A program made the translations under genes and the position numbers. Below, piece after piece: positions 24,371 through 36,454 of a stretch of 64,000 nucleotides of DNA. The notes beneath the pieces were generated by a model, which saw only the letters and a program-made list of their open reading frames with translations, had not been told where the DNA came from and made no database searches. Position 1 is the stretch's first letter; each line of letters begins with the position of its first letter. Source of the DNA: Henckelia pumila (Eukaryota; Streptophyta; Magnoliopsida; Lamiales; Gesneriaceae); NCBI RefSeq assembly GCF_033568475.1, contig NC_133120.1, forward strand, positions 95,498,151-95,562,150, written 5' to 3'.

Positions 24371-24781
24371 ATGGCAGAAAAGGAAGGAGCCATAATCAAA
24401 AGTGGCCATGAAGAAGGGCTCAAAATGGCTGCATCCCTCCTCGACGAATTCGAGCTCCCGGCCGGTCTACTTCCCTTAGCCGACGTTCTTGAGGTAGGGT
24501 TTGTGAGGGCCACGGGGTACATGTGGATCCAGCAGAAGAAGAAAGTGGAGCACAGTTTCAAGATCATCAGCAAACTCGTGAGCTACGACGTCAACATCAC
24601 CGGATACGTGTCGAAAAAGACGATCAAGAAGCTCAAAGGAGTGAAGGCTAAGGAGCTGATTCTGTGGCCACCAGTCAGTGAGATCACCATCGCTGATCCT
24701 TCAACCGGGAAGATTCAATTCAAGAGTCTTGCTGGTATCACCAAGACGTTCCCGGTCGAGGCGTTTGCCGCCGGGCAGTGA
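24371..24781 (+). CDS. DUF538 family protein
   Basis: Single-exon gene for 136 residues: MAEKEGAIIKSGHEEGLKMA to PVEAFAAGQ. The DUF538 pattern is clear: the amphipathic start, LLDEFELPAGLLPLADVLEV, then GYMWIQQKKKVEHSFK, YDVNITGYVSKKTIKKLKGV, ILWPPVSEITI and a final FPVEAF. Length fits the small-protein branch of the family. Members of this plant-only family include the trichome-related SVB protein; the biochemical role is unsettled. It lacks a signal peptide, unlike many longer DUF538 proteins. The start at 24371 is preferred over an in-frame ATG at 24305, because the TATA box at 24280-24288 puts transcription start near or after the earlier ATG, and because homologues start at MAEKE-like sequence. 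Confidence 0.92.
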   Translation: MAEKEGAIIKSGHEEGLKMAASLLDEFELPAGLLPLADVLEVGFVRATGYMWIQQKKKVEHSFKIISKLVSYDVNITGYVSKKTIKKLKGVKAKELILWPPVSEITIADPSTGKIQFKSLAGITKTFPVEAFAAGQ

Positions 24782-24799
24782 TCATCATGAAGCTAGCTA

Positions 24800-25420
24800 G
24801 TATGTCTATCCATGCATTCCCCCGTATTTAACAATGGAAGAATTAAGTCAAGATTTTGCTTTCTATGAGTTCTTGTTGTGAAGTATTGTATTTGATGTCT
24901 GATGCTTGTTTCAGGCGATTAATTAATATAGAATAAAAAGGTTTTCTACTTATGTAATGGAACAAGTATTATTTACACACAATTTTTGCTTTTGTACGTT
25001 TATATATGGATGCTAGATATACATAATATATATTAACGATCCGTCACGTACATGCATTTCATAAAGAAAAAATTGAGAAAATTAAATAAGGAATAAATAA
25101 ATATACGGAGTCGAAAGAAGTTAATAAACTGATTACATTGCGAAGGAAGAGAGATCGAATTGCAAACTTTGAGACTTTGGTATCGGGCGGGTAACATGTA
25201 ATTCGCTGATGGGTTTATTTTTAAATAAAATAAAAATGTATTAAAATATTGATTTTTTTATTAAAAAAATCAAATCAAATAATAACACCATCATAATTCA
25301 TAAGTACAAACTAGAAAAAAATAATTCAAATATTGAATTTACTAATAATATCAAAACGGGTGCTCAAAGGATAACATCATCATAACTCAAGTACAAACTA
25401 GCAGCCCATCTGGGAAAAAA
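24800..25420. other. Intergenic region between the DUF538 and UBA2C genes
   Basis: No gene seen. It carries the 3' end of the DUF538 transcript and a short direct repeat (near 25282 and 25373, sharing TACAAACTAG after a CATCATAA word). AT-rich. Confidence 0.5.
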
Positions 25421-25425
25421 TTGAT

Positions 25426-25582
25426 AAAGCCCAACAAAAGATTTTAGGCCCAACAAATGAATGACGCGGCCCAATGGAGGCAGATATAAACCAGGTAATC
25501 CGGTAAGGCGGTCGGGTGAAATAATATCTCATCTTTATCTTTTCTTTTATATAAAAAGGGGTCGCCACGGCCTAGGGTTTTT
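25426..25582 (+). promoter_or_regulatory. Core promoter of the UBA2C-type gene with site II and telo-box motifs
   Basis: Three site II-like words (AAGCCCAAC near 25427, AGGCCCAAC near 25446, GGCCCAAT near 25468) precede a TATA box (TTTATATAAAAAG, about 25547-25558) and an inverted telo-box (CCTAGGGTTTTT, about 25571-25582). Site II plus telo-box is the usual pattern of plant genes expressed in dividing cells. The motifs are seen; their use is inferred. Confidence 0.6.
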
Positions 25583-25651
25583 CAGCAGTTAAAATAATTT
25601 GGAGGTTTTTCTTGTTTTAGGGCAATTGCGAGGAGGAATCAATTCTGACCC

Positions 25652-26884
25652 ATGGATCTCACCAAGAAACGCAAGGCTGACGAGAACGGCGGAGCGTATT
25701 TCGTTCCGACCGACCTTGAAACCGACACTTTTTCTGCGCAACTGTCGCGCAGCATGTCCCCGGAGGACGCTGAGAAAATCATCGAACCGTTCACGAAGGA
25801 GCAGATCCTCCCTATCCTTCGCGCTGCGATGGTCCGTCACCCTGACGTCTTGGAGGCCGTGCGCGCGGTGGCTGATGCGGACCCTGTGCAGCGTAAGCTC
25901 TTTGTTCGCGGACTCGGTTGGGAGACCACAACCGACAAGCTTCGCGAGGTTTTCTCTACCTACGGAGAAATTGATGAGGGTAACAGTATTGTTATTACTG
26001 ATAAGAACACTGGAAAGTCCAAGGGTTATGGTTTTGTGACATTTAAGCACATAGATGCTGCTATATTAGCCTTGAAGGAACCGAACAAGAAGATTGATGG
26101 CCGCATCACGGTGACTCAGCTTGCGTCTATGGGCAGTTCAGGTAACTCTCACTCGGGCGATGTGTCGACGAGAAAGATTTATGTTGGTAATATTCCGTTT
26201 GAGATTACTTCGGAGAGATTGTTGGCTCACTTTTCGATTTATGGAGAGATCGAGGAAGGGCCATTAGGGTTTGACAAGCAGAATGGCAAGCCAAAGGGTT
26301 TCGCCTTTTTTGTCTATAAGACTGAAGAGGGAGCGAGGGCTTCGTTGGTTGATCCTATGAAAAACTTAGACGGTCATCAATTGATTTGTAAATTGGCTAC
26401 TGATAATAGGAAGCAGAAGCCTAACATGGGAGGAATGGTCACTGGGATGCCAAATGCAGGTCCCATGGGCTTTTCTGGTGAAGGGATGCCTGCTTCGAAC
26501 TATGGACCAGGAGGAGGTTACATGGGTTATGTTCAGGGCCCAAACATGCCCCAGCGGCCACAGCAAACTAGTGTGATGCATCAAAATACAGGGTTTAATG
26601 CTGCTATGGGTGTGCAAGGTGGGCAAGGTTATGGCGGTGTGTATGGAGGTGGGCCATCACAGTACAGCAGTGGTGTTAATGGTGCTGCTTCAGGGGATCT
26701 TGGCGGAGGATTGAGCAACAATGGAGGATACAGAATGCCTCCTAGTACTCTTGGGATGCAGAGCTCAGGAAGCTACCCAGACAGTGGGAATTATGGGTTT
26801 CAACCGGCATATCCATCTCATCAAAACCAGTCTGGAACTGGGCCCAGGTTTCCTTCATATCATGGTGCACCACCATATTATTGA
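25652..26884 (+). CDS. UBA2C: UBP1-associated protein 2C-type RNA-binding protein (two RRMs)
   Basis: Nuclear hnRNP-like protein of the UBA2 family, which binds U-rich RNA with UBP1 and acts in mRNA stability, ABA and wounding responses. A single coding exon gives 410 residues. The N terminus [14 protein letters not shown] and the helical segment [20 protein letters not shown] (about 36-55) match UBA2C. RRM1 spans about 82-158 (RNP2 LFVRGL, RNP1 KGYGFVTF); RRM2 spans about 175-250 (RNP2 IYVGNI, RNP1 KGFAFFVY). A Gly/Met/Tyr-rich tail follows, ending [10 protein letters not shown]. In RRM1 the loop after YGEIDEG has two or three extra residues compared with RRM2. The promoter carries site II and telo-box motifs. 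The stop is followed one base later by a probable 3' UTR intron. The UBA2C assignment over UBA2A/B rests on the N terminus and the tail. Confidence 0.93.
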   Translation: MDLTKKRKADENGGAYFVPTDLETDTFSAQLSRSMSPEDAEKIIEPFTKEQILPILRAAMVRHPDVLEAVRAVADADPVQRKLFVRGLGWETTTDKLREVFSTYGEIDEGNSIVITDKNTGKSKGYGFVTFKHIDAAILALKEPNKKIDGRITVTQLASMGSSGNSHSGDVSTRKIYVGNIPFEITSERLLAHFSIYGEIEEGPLGFDKQNGKPKGFAFFVYKTEEGARASLVDPMKNLDGHQLICKLATDNRKQKPNMGGMVTGMPNAGPMGFSGEGMPASNYGPGGGYMGYVQGPNMPQRPQQTSVMHQNTGFNAAMGVQGGQGYGGVYGGGPSQYSSGVNGAASGDLGGGLSNNGGYRMPPSTLGMQSSGSYPDSGNYGFQPAYPSHQNQSGTGPRFPSYHGAPPYY

Positions 26885-26885
26885 G

Positions 26886-27491
26886 GTAATTCCTTCTTGA
26901 AAAATTTTAATGAGTTACGTAAACTAACCATTTGCATTACTTTGCATGTCACATGCGCTCTTAAAACTTCTTTTGCATTTTTACTGCTATCTTGCTTGGT
27001 AGTGATGGTAAATTCTAGCTTGCGACATTCTTTATGATGTTTATGCTGGCTACATGTCCTGTTTAGTTAATTGAACCATTTATTTTGCCACCTTGTACAA
27101 AACTAAGACTTAAAGCCATTCAATTATTAGGAAGATTTGGAGTTTGTGTGGCATAGCAAAGTGATGTATAGCAGTATAGGTTAAATATTTGAAGGTTTTG
27201 TAGATTCAGGAGAGGATCTTCTCCTTATGAGCATAGTAACCCAGAAATCTGTTTCCCTTGCTTCCTTGGTTTCAGCTAATTATACATAGAGAAACAATTG
27301 CTGCTTCTTTATAGCCGCGCATCATAGTATATGAAGTCTTCTTTTTCTTCACTTATACGAGGTTATGAAGAAGCAAAAAGGAATTTAGTAAATTGCATTT
27401 TATGCTCGAATGTTAACTTGTGTTCATATATTGCATGTTTATATGTTTTGATTTGGATAATGGATTAAGTTACATATGGGTGTATGTTCAG
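26886..27491 (+). other. Probable 3' UTR intron of the UBA2C-type gene
   Basis: A donor (TTGAG|GTAATT) begins two bases after the stop codon, and an acceptor (TATGTTCAG|G) ends at 27491, followed by non-coding sequence compatible with a 3' UTR exon up to about 27700. Because the stop lies next to the junction, this intron would not by itself make the mRNA a decay target. Confidence 0.55.
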
Positions 27492-28094
27492 GTATTTTGA
27501 CAGCTTCTTGGACGCAAATGCTTTAAATGGTTGTGGTGATTACGTGATTGCAAGACTATGAAATCTTTGGCTGATTAATGGACTGCTGTAGATCTTTGGC
27601 TGCTTTAATCTCTATGTGCTCCAATAAAGTTGTGGATTAAATCTATATTTCGCTAGGATGAGCTCGAAGTTTTTACTTGGAACGTTGCTTTGTAATTTGA
27701 TAAGTGACTGAAGTTTCTTAAAATGTTTGGTTTTGCCTTGTTATTGTAGCTATTACATTCCCTTTATTTAGCTTTTATTTTTTTATCTACCTTTTCATAA
27801 TTGTACTTTTGATTTTACTATATGTGGTGTCTTTATGTTATCTGTGTAATTATTGCCTTTGAGATGGTGCTGGAATCTGAATTAGCTTATGCTTCTTGCT
27901 GTTGGTGAAAGTCGGCAATTCCAAATTTTGTCGCTGACATGGGGAGATGATAATTTTCAGTATATTGTTGCTCATCTGTGAGTGACTGGATAAATTATGT
28001 GGTATAAATGATTTCTACTTTCTTGATCAAATAGTGACAGGTTGCAGCTCTCCTTGTAAAACATGCTTTACCCTTCTTATCTTGGCTCGAGGGG

Positions 28095-28196
28095 CACTTC
28101 TAGAAATTCTGGGACTCTGAAATCTCAAGTTAATTTTCCATTATTGTGTTGAAGATGGGTGCAAAGTGCTTGATATATATATATATACATATATAT

Positions 28197-28230
<34 letters not shown>

Positions 28231-28602
28231 TGGAGAAAGTTTCTGGCACTTGTTGACTCTGCAGTTGATACAGAACCATGTGTGATTACTTTTGAGCTGA
28301 TTATTCTAAGAAATAGAGTGCTTTGGCCTGAAAAGAATGTTGATCTACTTGTACAACATGTACTTTTCACTTCTAGAAATTCTTGGACCGTTGAAAATCT
28401 CAAATTAATTTTCCATTATTGTGTGTTGAAAATGGGTGCAAAGTGCTTGATGTATGTTGAGGGAGAAAGTTTCCGGCACTTGTTGACTCTGTAGTTGATA
28501 CGGAACAATATGCGATTACTTTTGAGCTGTTTGTTGACTTTATTCTAAGAAATAAAGTGGTTTGGCCTAAAAGAATGTTGATCTACGTGTGCAACATATA
28601 GT
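28095..28602. repeat. Tandem duplication, 273-bp period, downstream of the UBA2C gene
   Basis: Copy A (28095-28367) and copy B (28368 to about 28602) share CACTTCTAGAAATTCT, GGGTGCAAAGTGCTTGAT, GGCACTTGTTGACTCT and GATTACTTTTGAGCTG. Copy A holds an (AT)n expansion at about 28168-28228 that copy B lacks. No coding content. Confidence 0.85.
28168..28228. repeat. (AT)n microsatellite
   Basis: An interrupted run of AT units in copy A only of the tandem duplication, so the expansion came after the duplication or was lost from copy B. Confidence 0.85.
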
Positions 28603-29063
28603 TTTAGAAGACTAAAGTCCCTCTTCCTTTCAAATAGATTGGGTATTCATAAGTTTAAGTGTTATGCGATCATTTTGTCTAACCGTCAAAATTGTTTTTT
28701 TGTTGGGGTTTCTATTACTACAATTTTATGTGATTATTTTTGCTAAGATTACTAATATGTGAATAAAATGTCTCGGTTCACACTGCTATATTAGAATGCA
28801 TTTGTTAATGGTTTGCAAGATTCTAAAATGAAATAAATATTAGTGTATGCTTACTTTGCTACTGATTAATCATATTTGGTCTGGAATCTTGCTGAACTTG
28901 AAAATTCATGAGGTGTTGGATGTTGATTCCTTGCATGTGTTTTTCGTGCATTCCTTGGCACTGTGAGATCATGTCTAACTTATCATATCTCAAAGACAAC
29001 ATACTTGATTTGTAAGTATAGGGAAGGCTGCAAGGTTGGGTTTTTCCCTATGAGATCCCCAAA

Positions 29064-29258
29064 AGATCTAGCTGAAAAGAGGCCCCATCCCCATTTGGCA
29101 GAATTGCAACAATAGCTGCATTGGTTCTGAAGTTAGATTGCCGATCTTCACTTGACTATTAAGATTTAGCTGAAAAGAAGCCATGGCCTGATTTGGTATC
29201 ATTGCAGCAATGTCTGCCCATGGATCTGAGGTAAGATTGTTGGCCTTCAAATCGACTT
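29064..29258. repeat. Diverged 98-bp tandem duplication
   Basis: Two adjacent units beginning AGATCTAGCTGAAAAGA (29064) and AGATTTAGCTGAAAAGA (29162), each followed by a CATTTGGCA/GATTTGGTA word and a GATTG...CTTCA segment. The minus strand is open across both units, but the frame resembles no known protein. Confidence 0.7.
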
Positions 29259-29299
29259 TGCATGCGTTTTCCCCTTTCTTGCATTGACGGTCAAGGTGA

Positions 29300-32100
29300 T
29301 TCGTCACTCATATCCAAGGGGACTGGGATTGAATGGAGTAATTAATGCTGATCCCGGGCCCTTCTAATGTATTGTGCAAGTGATGTGCGTCGAGTGGAAA
29401 GATAAAGAGGGATATTTTTGGATCAACAGGAGGGTTTGTGTTCATTCACAACTGTTCGCACCCTTTGGGGGATAGTACGGTGGCAAAGCTCCTGTATAAA
29501 AATCGAAGTTTCAGATTATTAACTATTAGATGTCATTTATACAGTTCTAACGCCGAACCCCCAATATTTGAGATTTGTGTGGGTGGCGTTGCAGAATGCA
29601 GCTTACAATTTCCGTGTAATGTAACACAAAATTTAAAGATTCGATCACCTCCTTGGCCGAGTGACTTTGATTATAACTCTCAAGCGTTGTGTTTGCGTGG
29701 GCATAAGGTGTACTTGAATTATTTATGTTCGAAATATTTAAAATATTTTTCCCATTATTTTAATCGAAATTAGTCAAAATTAATTTTGTGCATGCATTAT
29801 GTTAGCTGACTCAAAATATCAGTGTTTTAAAAAGCGCGAAAAAGCGCCGCTTAAGCGCGATTAAGCGTGAAGCATGAGCAAAAAGTTTCGCTTTAATAAA
29901 AGCGTGAAAAAAGGTCAACCCCTTGGTTGATCATATTAAGCGCAAAAAAACGTAAAAAATCTCGAAAAAAGCGTGAAAAAGCTCGAAAAAAGCATGAAAA
30001 TATAATTTTTTTAAAATAATATTTAATTAAAATTTTAATTTTTTTAATTTTTAATTTTTTATTTTAAATGATAAATATTTATTTTAAAATTTTTAAGTTT
30101 ATATGTTATTTATTCTATTAATTAATTTAAAAAATGAAAAAAGATTTTTTCACGCTTAACCTTGTTCTAAATTAGCTTAAACTTGTAAAGCTTGAAGCTT
30201 GACCGTGACGCTTCGTCACGCTTGACGCTTTTTAAAACCTTCTGTGTTTTTCTTGTCGGGACATTTCGGTTTTGTTTTTGCATTAATTTCAAGATACGGA
30301 TCTTTGTTCTTGCTCTCATATTTACATGTAAAATTGTTTTTTTTTTTTTTGGAATTTAACATTCACTTTTTTTCCAAGACTACTTTTTTGGATTATCATA
30401 TCATAATAAAATGATACATAATTTAAGATGTAATACATGGTAATTAGAAAAAAAAAATGTTGGATGTACACTTTGTAATGTACGCTTTAGTTTACATCTT
30501 TATTTAAAAATTTTTTCAATTTTCTCATTAAATATAAAATTAACATACACTAAAATGTACATCTATCATTATTCATGAAAATGTCTACTTCCGAAAACAA
30601 ATCAAAGCACTCTACGTCAATTTGAATTTGGACTCTTAAAAGTGTACTTTCTTGAATTATCAAGGATAAAAAGAAAGAGAGTGTAATGCAATGATTGCGT
30701 TTTTAAGCTCTAACTTAAAATCCCTCTCTTCCTCAAAAAAAAAAAAATCTCTGTTGCAGTATTCTTAAAAAAAAATAATTCGTGATTCGAAAACACAGTT
30801 GTGAGCGCGCAATGTGCAACGAAAGTATATCAATGACAAATACTAAACGAAAATTGAATACATTCAACTTATTTTTACTGAGTTTTATGCTATTTTATTT
30901 TTCAATTTATAAAAAAAAAATTGTGTTATATTTCCGTGGGGGATGAAAGCATAATGATTACTCCTTTGTTTAGAGGTGGAAACGGATTTTCGAGTTTCAT
31001 TTCCAGTTCCAACACACATACTTGAGTTCGAATTACAACTAAGAAACTGATATCACTGTCCAAATAAGAACTTGTTGACTGGCACTTGGTGAGGATCATG
31101 GCTGCAATTGTTGTTTCACTGATTGTGTTATTGAATTCATGATCGGCTTCGTCACTTAGACTACCTACCTGTACGAGAGAGTAGATGGAACCTATAACAC
31201 GGAAATATGAATCCTCTCATGTTGCCAAGAGGCTAACTAGTTACTAGCCAGTCTCTATAGCAAGCGATGCCAGTGCATCCAACTTCCACACTCAAAAGGA
31301 GTGTTCATTGGAGGATGTGGAAGCGAGCTGGACGATGGTGTGGCTACTGTTGGTTATTGGTTGCGGGAAAAACAAGCTTTGATGCAAAGTAGTTGTATGT
31401 TGAAAATTAACAGCCAGGCCAAGAATGAAAACATTAAGAATGGAAAGGGTGTATTGTGGTGGAGGGTCACTGTGCCATCACAATTCAAGCTTCTTTTCCT
31501 ACTGCTCAAAACTACTGAACAGTTATCAAATCCCAAAAGAACCTCAAAACATCATGCTTCCCTGTGATTATCTGATGTAATCAATAGTTGGGTGTGTGTG
31601 TGGAATTGTCAACATTAAATAATATGGTGGACAATTATATAAACACGAGTTTCTTTCTTTATTCTGATTATTATTTGGTTAATAAAAATATAGAAGCACT
31701 AATAAGGAAAGGTCTCGTTCTTGGCTGTTAGACTCGATGCATGCTTTAAAAAACGAGTAAAATATCACACTCGAAGAAGAAAACATAATATTGATAATCC
31801 TGGAACCAATCTGTCTTTGAGAAAGGTGTTATATTCTATCTAAATATCTTATCATGGGCGGAATGCCAAGACAGCAACTGGACACAAGTTCCTCCAGTTG
31901 GTTCACAGAAAATTTGCTAAAAGAACCCAAGTAAAAACAGAATGAACATGATTATATTGAAATAATTAGACATGCTGGAATTCCGTCAAGAAAACAGATC
32001 ATTTCCACAAATTGATGACCAAAAAATAAATCAAAAGGAATTGATGCAAATACATCAGCGACTTAATGTGTTACCTATCAGAACTGATTCCCAAAATGAA
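29300..32100. other. Intergenic region, no gene recognised
   Basis: It holds one inverted-repeat element (29824-30238) and AT-rich DNA. Short frames at 29438-29773 and 31301-31567 show no family resemblance, splice context or conserved pattern, and I do not call them genes. Confidence 0.5.
29824..30238. mobile_element. Inverted-repeat element rich in AAGCG words (MITE-like)
   Basis: The ends GTTTTAAAAAGCG (29824) and CGCTTTTTAAAAC (to 30238) are perfect inverted copies. The left 200 bp is packed with AAGCGC/AAGCG words, the right part with their complements, and the middle is AT-rich. The unit could fold into a long imperfect hairpin. I cannot define a target duplication, so the superfamily is open. 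Confidence 0.65.
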
Positions 32101-32112
32101 ACAGCCGAATGA

Positions 32113-33380
32113 TCAAGCACGTTTTCCACTGTTAGGATTTGTTTTTGTGCACAGGATCCATCGTCCCTTTGCACGACGGCGTTTGATGACTGCTCTTCCA
32201 TCGGTAGTGCTCATACGTTTGCGGAAACCATGAGTCCGAGCCAATGATTTCCTGGACCTGTTCCTCTTGGTTTGACAAAGAAGGTATTTTTTTGCCCTCA
32301 CCACCAAGCCACGTCTCTTATTAGCCCTCATGCCAATGCTGGGATTCATGTCCAAACCCAATGATAATCCTGAAATTCAGTATAACCAACGTATTTCGCT
32401 TCTCAGCGTTCAAAATGTTCTGCTACAATTAAGTTTTCATTGTTTCTTGCACTCGACATATTTGCCATTCATTAATTCACCAAAAAATTAAAAAATTTGC
32501 CGAGTATCTTCATGTTTGAATATAACGGACCAACATCCATTCAGTTTAACAGAGTGTACTATATCTAGCATCGGGAGCTACATTTTGTTATTGTATTCAT
32601 TTCAAGATTCAGAAATATCCTATCTTAATAATTCTTCAAGATTAAATTTCTAAATAAATTCTTCCCCGATTCCTTTTCAAAAATACATATCACATGATCG
32701 TAAGAAATGACATCCCTAAGCTCAATCATAATTCCAGTATTCCACACAAGCGGGCAAGGAACAATACCATCAGAACCAAACAACTGAAACAATTAATCAG
32801 AACTCTCCCGAGAATTACCAAACAACTAAGAAGCATGCTATCAATACAATAATACCATTATGGCATTATTATTTCACCTAACACCACCAGACAAAAAACC
32901 AAAGAAAATCCTAAATTCGATACAGCAAGTAAACCAATAATTCATGCATACATCATACATTGTCATTAAGCAGAAAATCCACAAGCCCACAAAACAAAAT
33001 CACGAAAACCCAACAATCAAGCCAAGATTATTCCTTTTTCTCACACTGCATTCCAGTAGAAAACTTCCCAAATAAAGACCACATGACCTATTGAGCTATC
33101 CAAACCAGAAATTGAAAAGAAACAAAAAATAAATTCAAAATTCAAAATTCAACTAGTTACCCGAAAAGAACGAGCGCGAAGTGGAAGAAAGAACACAAGA
33201 AGGAGTGAAGGAGCAGTGGAGGAGCATCCCCCCTGAGGAAGCTGCGGCCCTGGATTTCACGTTGATTGAAACAGAGGATTTTGCTCTCGAACCCGTGAGA
33301 AGCGAAAGTGAAGCCGTGGCGCCATTAACATTGCTGCCTCTGTAACAAGTAATTGTTCCCACTGATACGCAGCAAGCCAT
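32113..33380 (-). CDS. RPL34: Chloroplast 50S ribosomal protein bL34c
   Basis: Nuclear gene for plastid ribosomal protein L34 of the large subunit. Two exons on the minus strand, 33380-33161 and 32369-32113, join in a Gly codon and give 158 residues. The N terminus ([20 protein letters not shown] onward) is Ser/Ala-rich and low in acidic residues, as expected of a chloroplast transit peptide. The C-terminal half holds the L34 core [20 protein letters not shown] and [10 protein letters not shown], equivalent to the bacterial RTHGFRARM...RRRAKGR signature. A plant-specific segment [14 protein letters not shown] precedes it. The intron separates the transit-peptide exon from the mature protein, a common layout. 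The upstream DNA has a TATA box and a cluster of GGGCTT/GGGCC motifs. Confidence 0.95.
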
Positions 33381-33472
33381 TTTTATCTTCTTTGCTTGCT
33401 CTCTCGAGTGCCTTATCTAGTTATCTTGTTCTTGGAACGATTTGTAAATTTCAAGAGTTTGTGGGGGGTTTT

Positions 33473-33800
33473 GTGATTTATATATAGTATGTTTGGGTTT
33501 CGGCTCGAAATTGGATATGTTTTTAGTTCATATATTTGTTATGTTTATGGGATTTGGATCAAACCCAAAATGATAATGATTGCAAGTCACAGTTAAACCT
33601 GAAAATGAGCCTAAAAGTTCTGAACGTAAAATTTTTCAATAATTATAATATTTCAAATTGGGCTTTAAAATTTTATCGAAACTCTGTTTCCAAGCTTACA
33701 TATCTAAACAAATCGGCTCACACTCGAATACCATTACCAACGAAAGCCCAACTGATTTCAAAGCCCATACATGTTTTTGAATGTTAAATTCGGGCCCAAT
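33473..33800 (-). promoter_or_regulatory. Promoter of the bL34c gene
   Basis: On the minus strand a TATA box (CTATATATAAATC, about 33475-33488) lies about 100 bp before the start codon. Further upstream, between about 33656 and 33800, are several site II-like words (seen on the plus strand as TTGGGCTTT, AAAGCCCAAC, AAAGCCCATA and GGGCCCAAT). Site II clusters are typical of plant ribosomal and organelle-protein genes. Confidence 0.55.
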
Positions 33801-34142
33801 TATTGGAAGGCCAATTTATTTCAAAGCCTAGATCCTTGCTTGTAGGGCCACTTCGGCCTAATCTTTGAGGAGCTCTTTTGGAATGGTGGGTATATGCATG
33901 CGATGCATTTATACTGAACTTAGTTATTTTGCATGAGATACTTAATGTTTTTGTAACTAGCCTAATGATCCATAATGTTGAGGTACTTGCGTGATGATTG
34001 TGGCATTATTTTGATGATATGATTTATGTTCTGTCAATTTTCAGCATACCTGATGGGTTGTCCGTTTTGGCGGTGTGATTTTAGACCCAATTGTTGTTAT
34101 GCAGCCCGATCAAGTCAAATCTATGCACGTTCCGGATGAATG

Positions 34143-34264
34143 TAGTGTTTGGGAGAATATATAGAAAACACTTCTCAATTTTTCTTTCGCAAAATTTTAT
34201 AAAACTTTAAAATTTTGTGAAGAAAAAACTGAGAACTGTTTCTTATAAGCTCTCTCAAAAACCA
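34143..34264. mobile_element. Possible second copy of the small palindromic MITE family
   Basis: It begins TAGTGTTTGGGAGA and shows the shared core AAAATTTTGTGAAGAAAAA. The right arm is diverged (TCTCTCAAAAACCA), so this copy is less certain than those at 11723 and 46104. Confidence 0.4.
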
Positions 34265-34382
34265 CGGAAGTGTTAATCTAAAGGTAAGATCATTTGCCCT
34301 AAAAATGTAATCAATCGAATGAGTATGAAAACATATATCTTTCCGAGTATGTTACACCAATATCTACAACATTAATATATTT

Positions 34383-34560
34383 ATGAGACCGTCTCACGGA
34401 TTTTTATATAAGAAAAAGGTAAACTAAATTTATATTTACAATAAAAAATAATAATTTTGACGTAAAAATTAATATTTTCATAAGTTACTCAAACAAAAGA
34501 TATATGGCATAAAATTAACATATGAAATCATCTCACATAATTTGTTATGAGTTGTGATTT
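34383..34560. repeat. Dispersed repeat beginning GAGACCGTCTCACGG
   Basis: It starts GAGACCGTCTCACGGATTTT and continues with AATAAAAAATAATAATTTTG-like text. Related but diverged segments, with words such as TATTTTTCATTA and GATCTCAT, occur near 35080-35245, 44400-44520, 46205-46500 and 52385-52560. Probably a high-copy small element of this genome; boundaries are unsure. Confidence 0.45.
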
Positions 34561-36454
34561 GATAAATACTTAAATTTAAGATGCAACACAATCCTTGAAT
34601 CGATACGAGTCTCACCTAAAATAATGTGCCGATCCCAATGGATGTGATATAACCGATGGACATGGTATGTAGAAGTGACAGAGCAGATGGGGACTATTTG
34701 GGAAATTGCTTCTCATCTTTTTCGAATGATTAATGGAGCAGTGAATGACAGACAGCTAGCGCTTTTGTGGTCCGACTTCTTATTATTTGTTTGTTCATGC
34801 TTTAACTTTTTTTTTTTTCTCTTTTTTTTTTAATGGAAGTTTCTATATTCCTTCGTACATGTAATTATGTAAACCAACATTATAATTTTTTAAATAAACA
34901 TAATATTTTTTATTATAAATTATTTGTCATTTCTATATAATAGCAAAATTATAAGTAAATGAATTATAAGGATCAATCAAAAAATATATATATATAACTA
35001 TTTCCGACGCCCTATATTATAGTTCAAAAAAATTGAAAAGAAATTCACGAACATAGAAAACAAAATTCTTTTTTCGAGTAATCACAAAAATTAATATAAG
35101 ATGATCTCATTAGTCAATTTTATGACATGAATATCTTATTTAAATAACCGTGAAAAAATATTATTATTATTATTATAAATATAAAAACAATTGTATCGTT
35201 ACACCGGATAAATATTCATTAAACCGTCTTACACAGTTTGAAAAGTGTCATGTTTGTTAAGATTGCTATTATTGCATGCTAACTTCGATTAAATTGATGG
35301 AGAGTATGGAAGAAAAAGTTGTTTAAAAATTCTCATGAAAATTTGATTTTAATATTTGTTTATTTATCCAATGAGTATGACGTCCCGTCGGCTACACTTC
35401 CATATGCGACAACGAATCCAATTAAAAGCATATATATATTATTGACGCACACTTACAAACAACACAAAAAATTCATAAAAAATGATTTTATGTGTCAATT
35501 TTATGCAAGAATAAGAAACGAATCCCCACGGTCCCACCCGACACAACTAATAAAAATGTAATAGTTTTTATCTTAAATATTATTTTTTATTATTGATATG
35601 AACGTAATATTCATTCATAAATATAAATTTATAAAATTGTTTCATGAAAAATAAATTCTACATATATTAGAAAAATGTTTATCATTCTCATAATGTATTT
35701 TTACAAAAGATGAACTATGATCTTCTGAATTTAAAATAAAATATAAAATCGATCAATTTTCACGTGAACATGTTATATGTTATTGGCAACTCTACTAAAG
35801 ATATAAACAACTAAACAAGCATCCAACGAATGCAGTGCCCCACACATTTACCTCAAAGTGCACTTTTCACTTAATTATTAGCTATCAATAATGCATAATT
35901 GTTGTGTTCGTGCCTAGTGGGACGATGATGGTTACGTGCGCTTTTATCAACACAAAATGTCATATAGACTATATAGTTAATAGTTAATACAAAGGGCAAT
36001 ACACTTGCAACATTTTTATGTGCACCAACCGATGAAATATAATTAAGGTAACAATCAAACATCTCCAGTAATTAGGAGAAAACAGTGCGGAGAAATGATA
36101 TTTTAGGATAGAAAATTTGATGTGTTCGAAAAATCTTATATAATATTTTTACTTAAAATATAACATATATCTATATCATTATTACACATTTTATTGATTT
36201 TAAATAATATAAATAAATAGTATATTAAAATTACTTAATAGAGGAAAGATGTATTTTGAAATAATAAAACACCAAATCAAACAATCAAAAAATTATTTAC
36301 ACAAGGTATTTGAGAAAACGCACGAGCAAATAAAACAAATCAAAGTATTGTTATAGTACTATTCTTCGTTAAGAAATTAATATTTTTCCAAACATATAAC
36401 TTTGAAAATTCAAAAATCATATTTGTAAATGTGTTAAATCTCTCTGAAGTAAAG

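Noticed and set aside
25589-26050. Long frames overlapping the start of the UBA2C gene on both strands
   Set aside because: They are shadows of the strongly conserved RRM coding frame.
29068-29307. Minus-strand frame across the 98-bp tandem units, with two similar halves
   Set aside because: The similarity of the halves comes from the DNA duplication, and there is no start context, splice context or known domain.
31301-31567. 88-residue plus-strand frame between UBA2C and bL34c
   Set aside because: No recognisable motif, and a comparable frame exists on the other strand.
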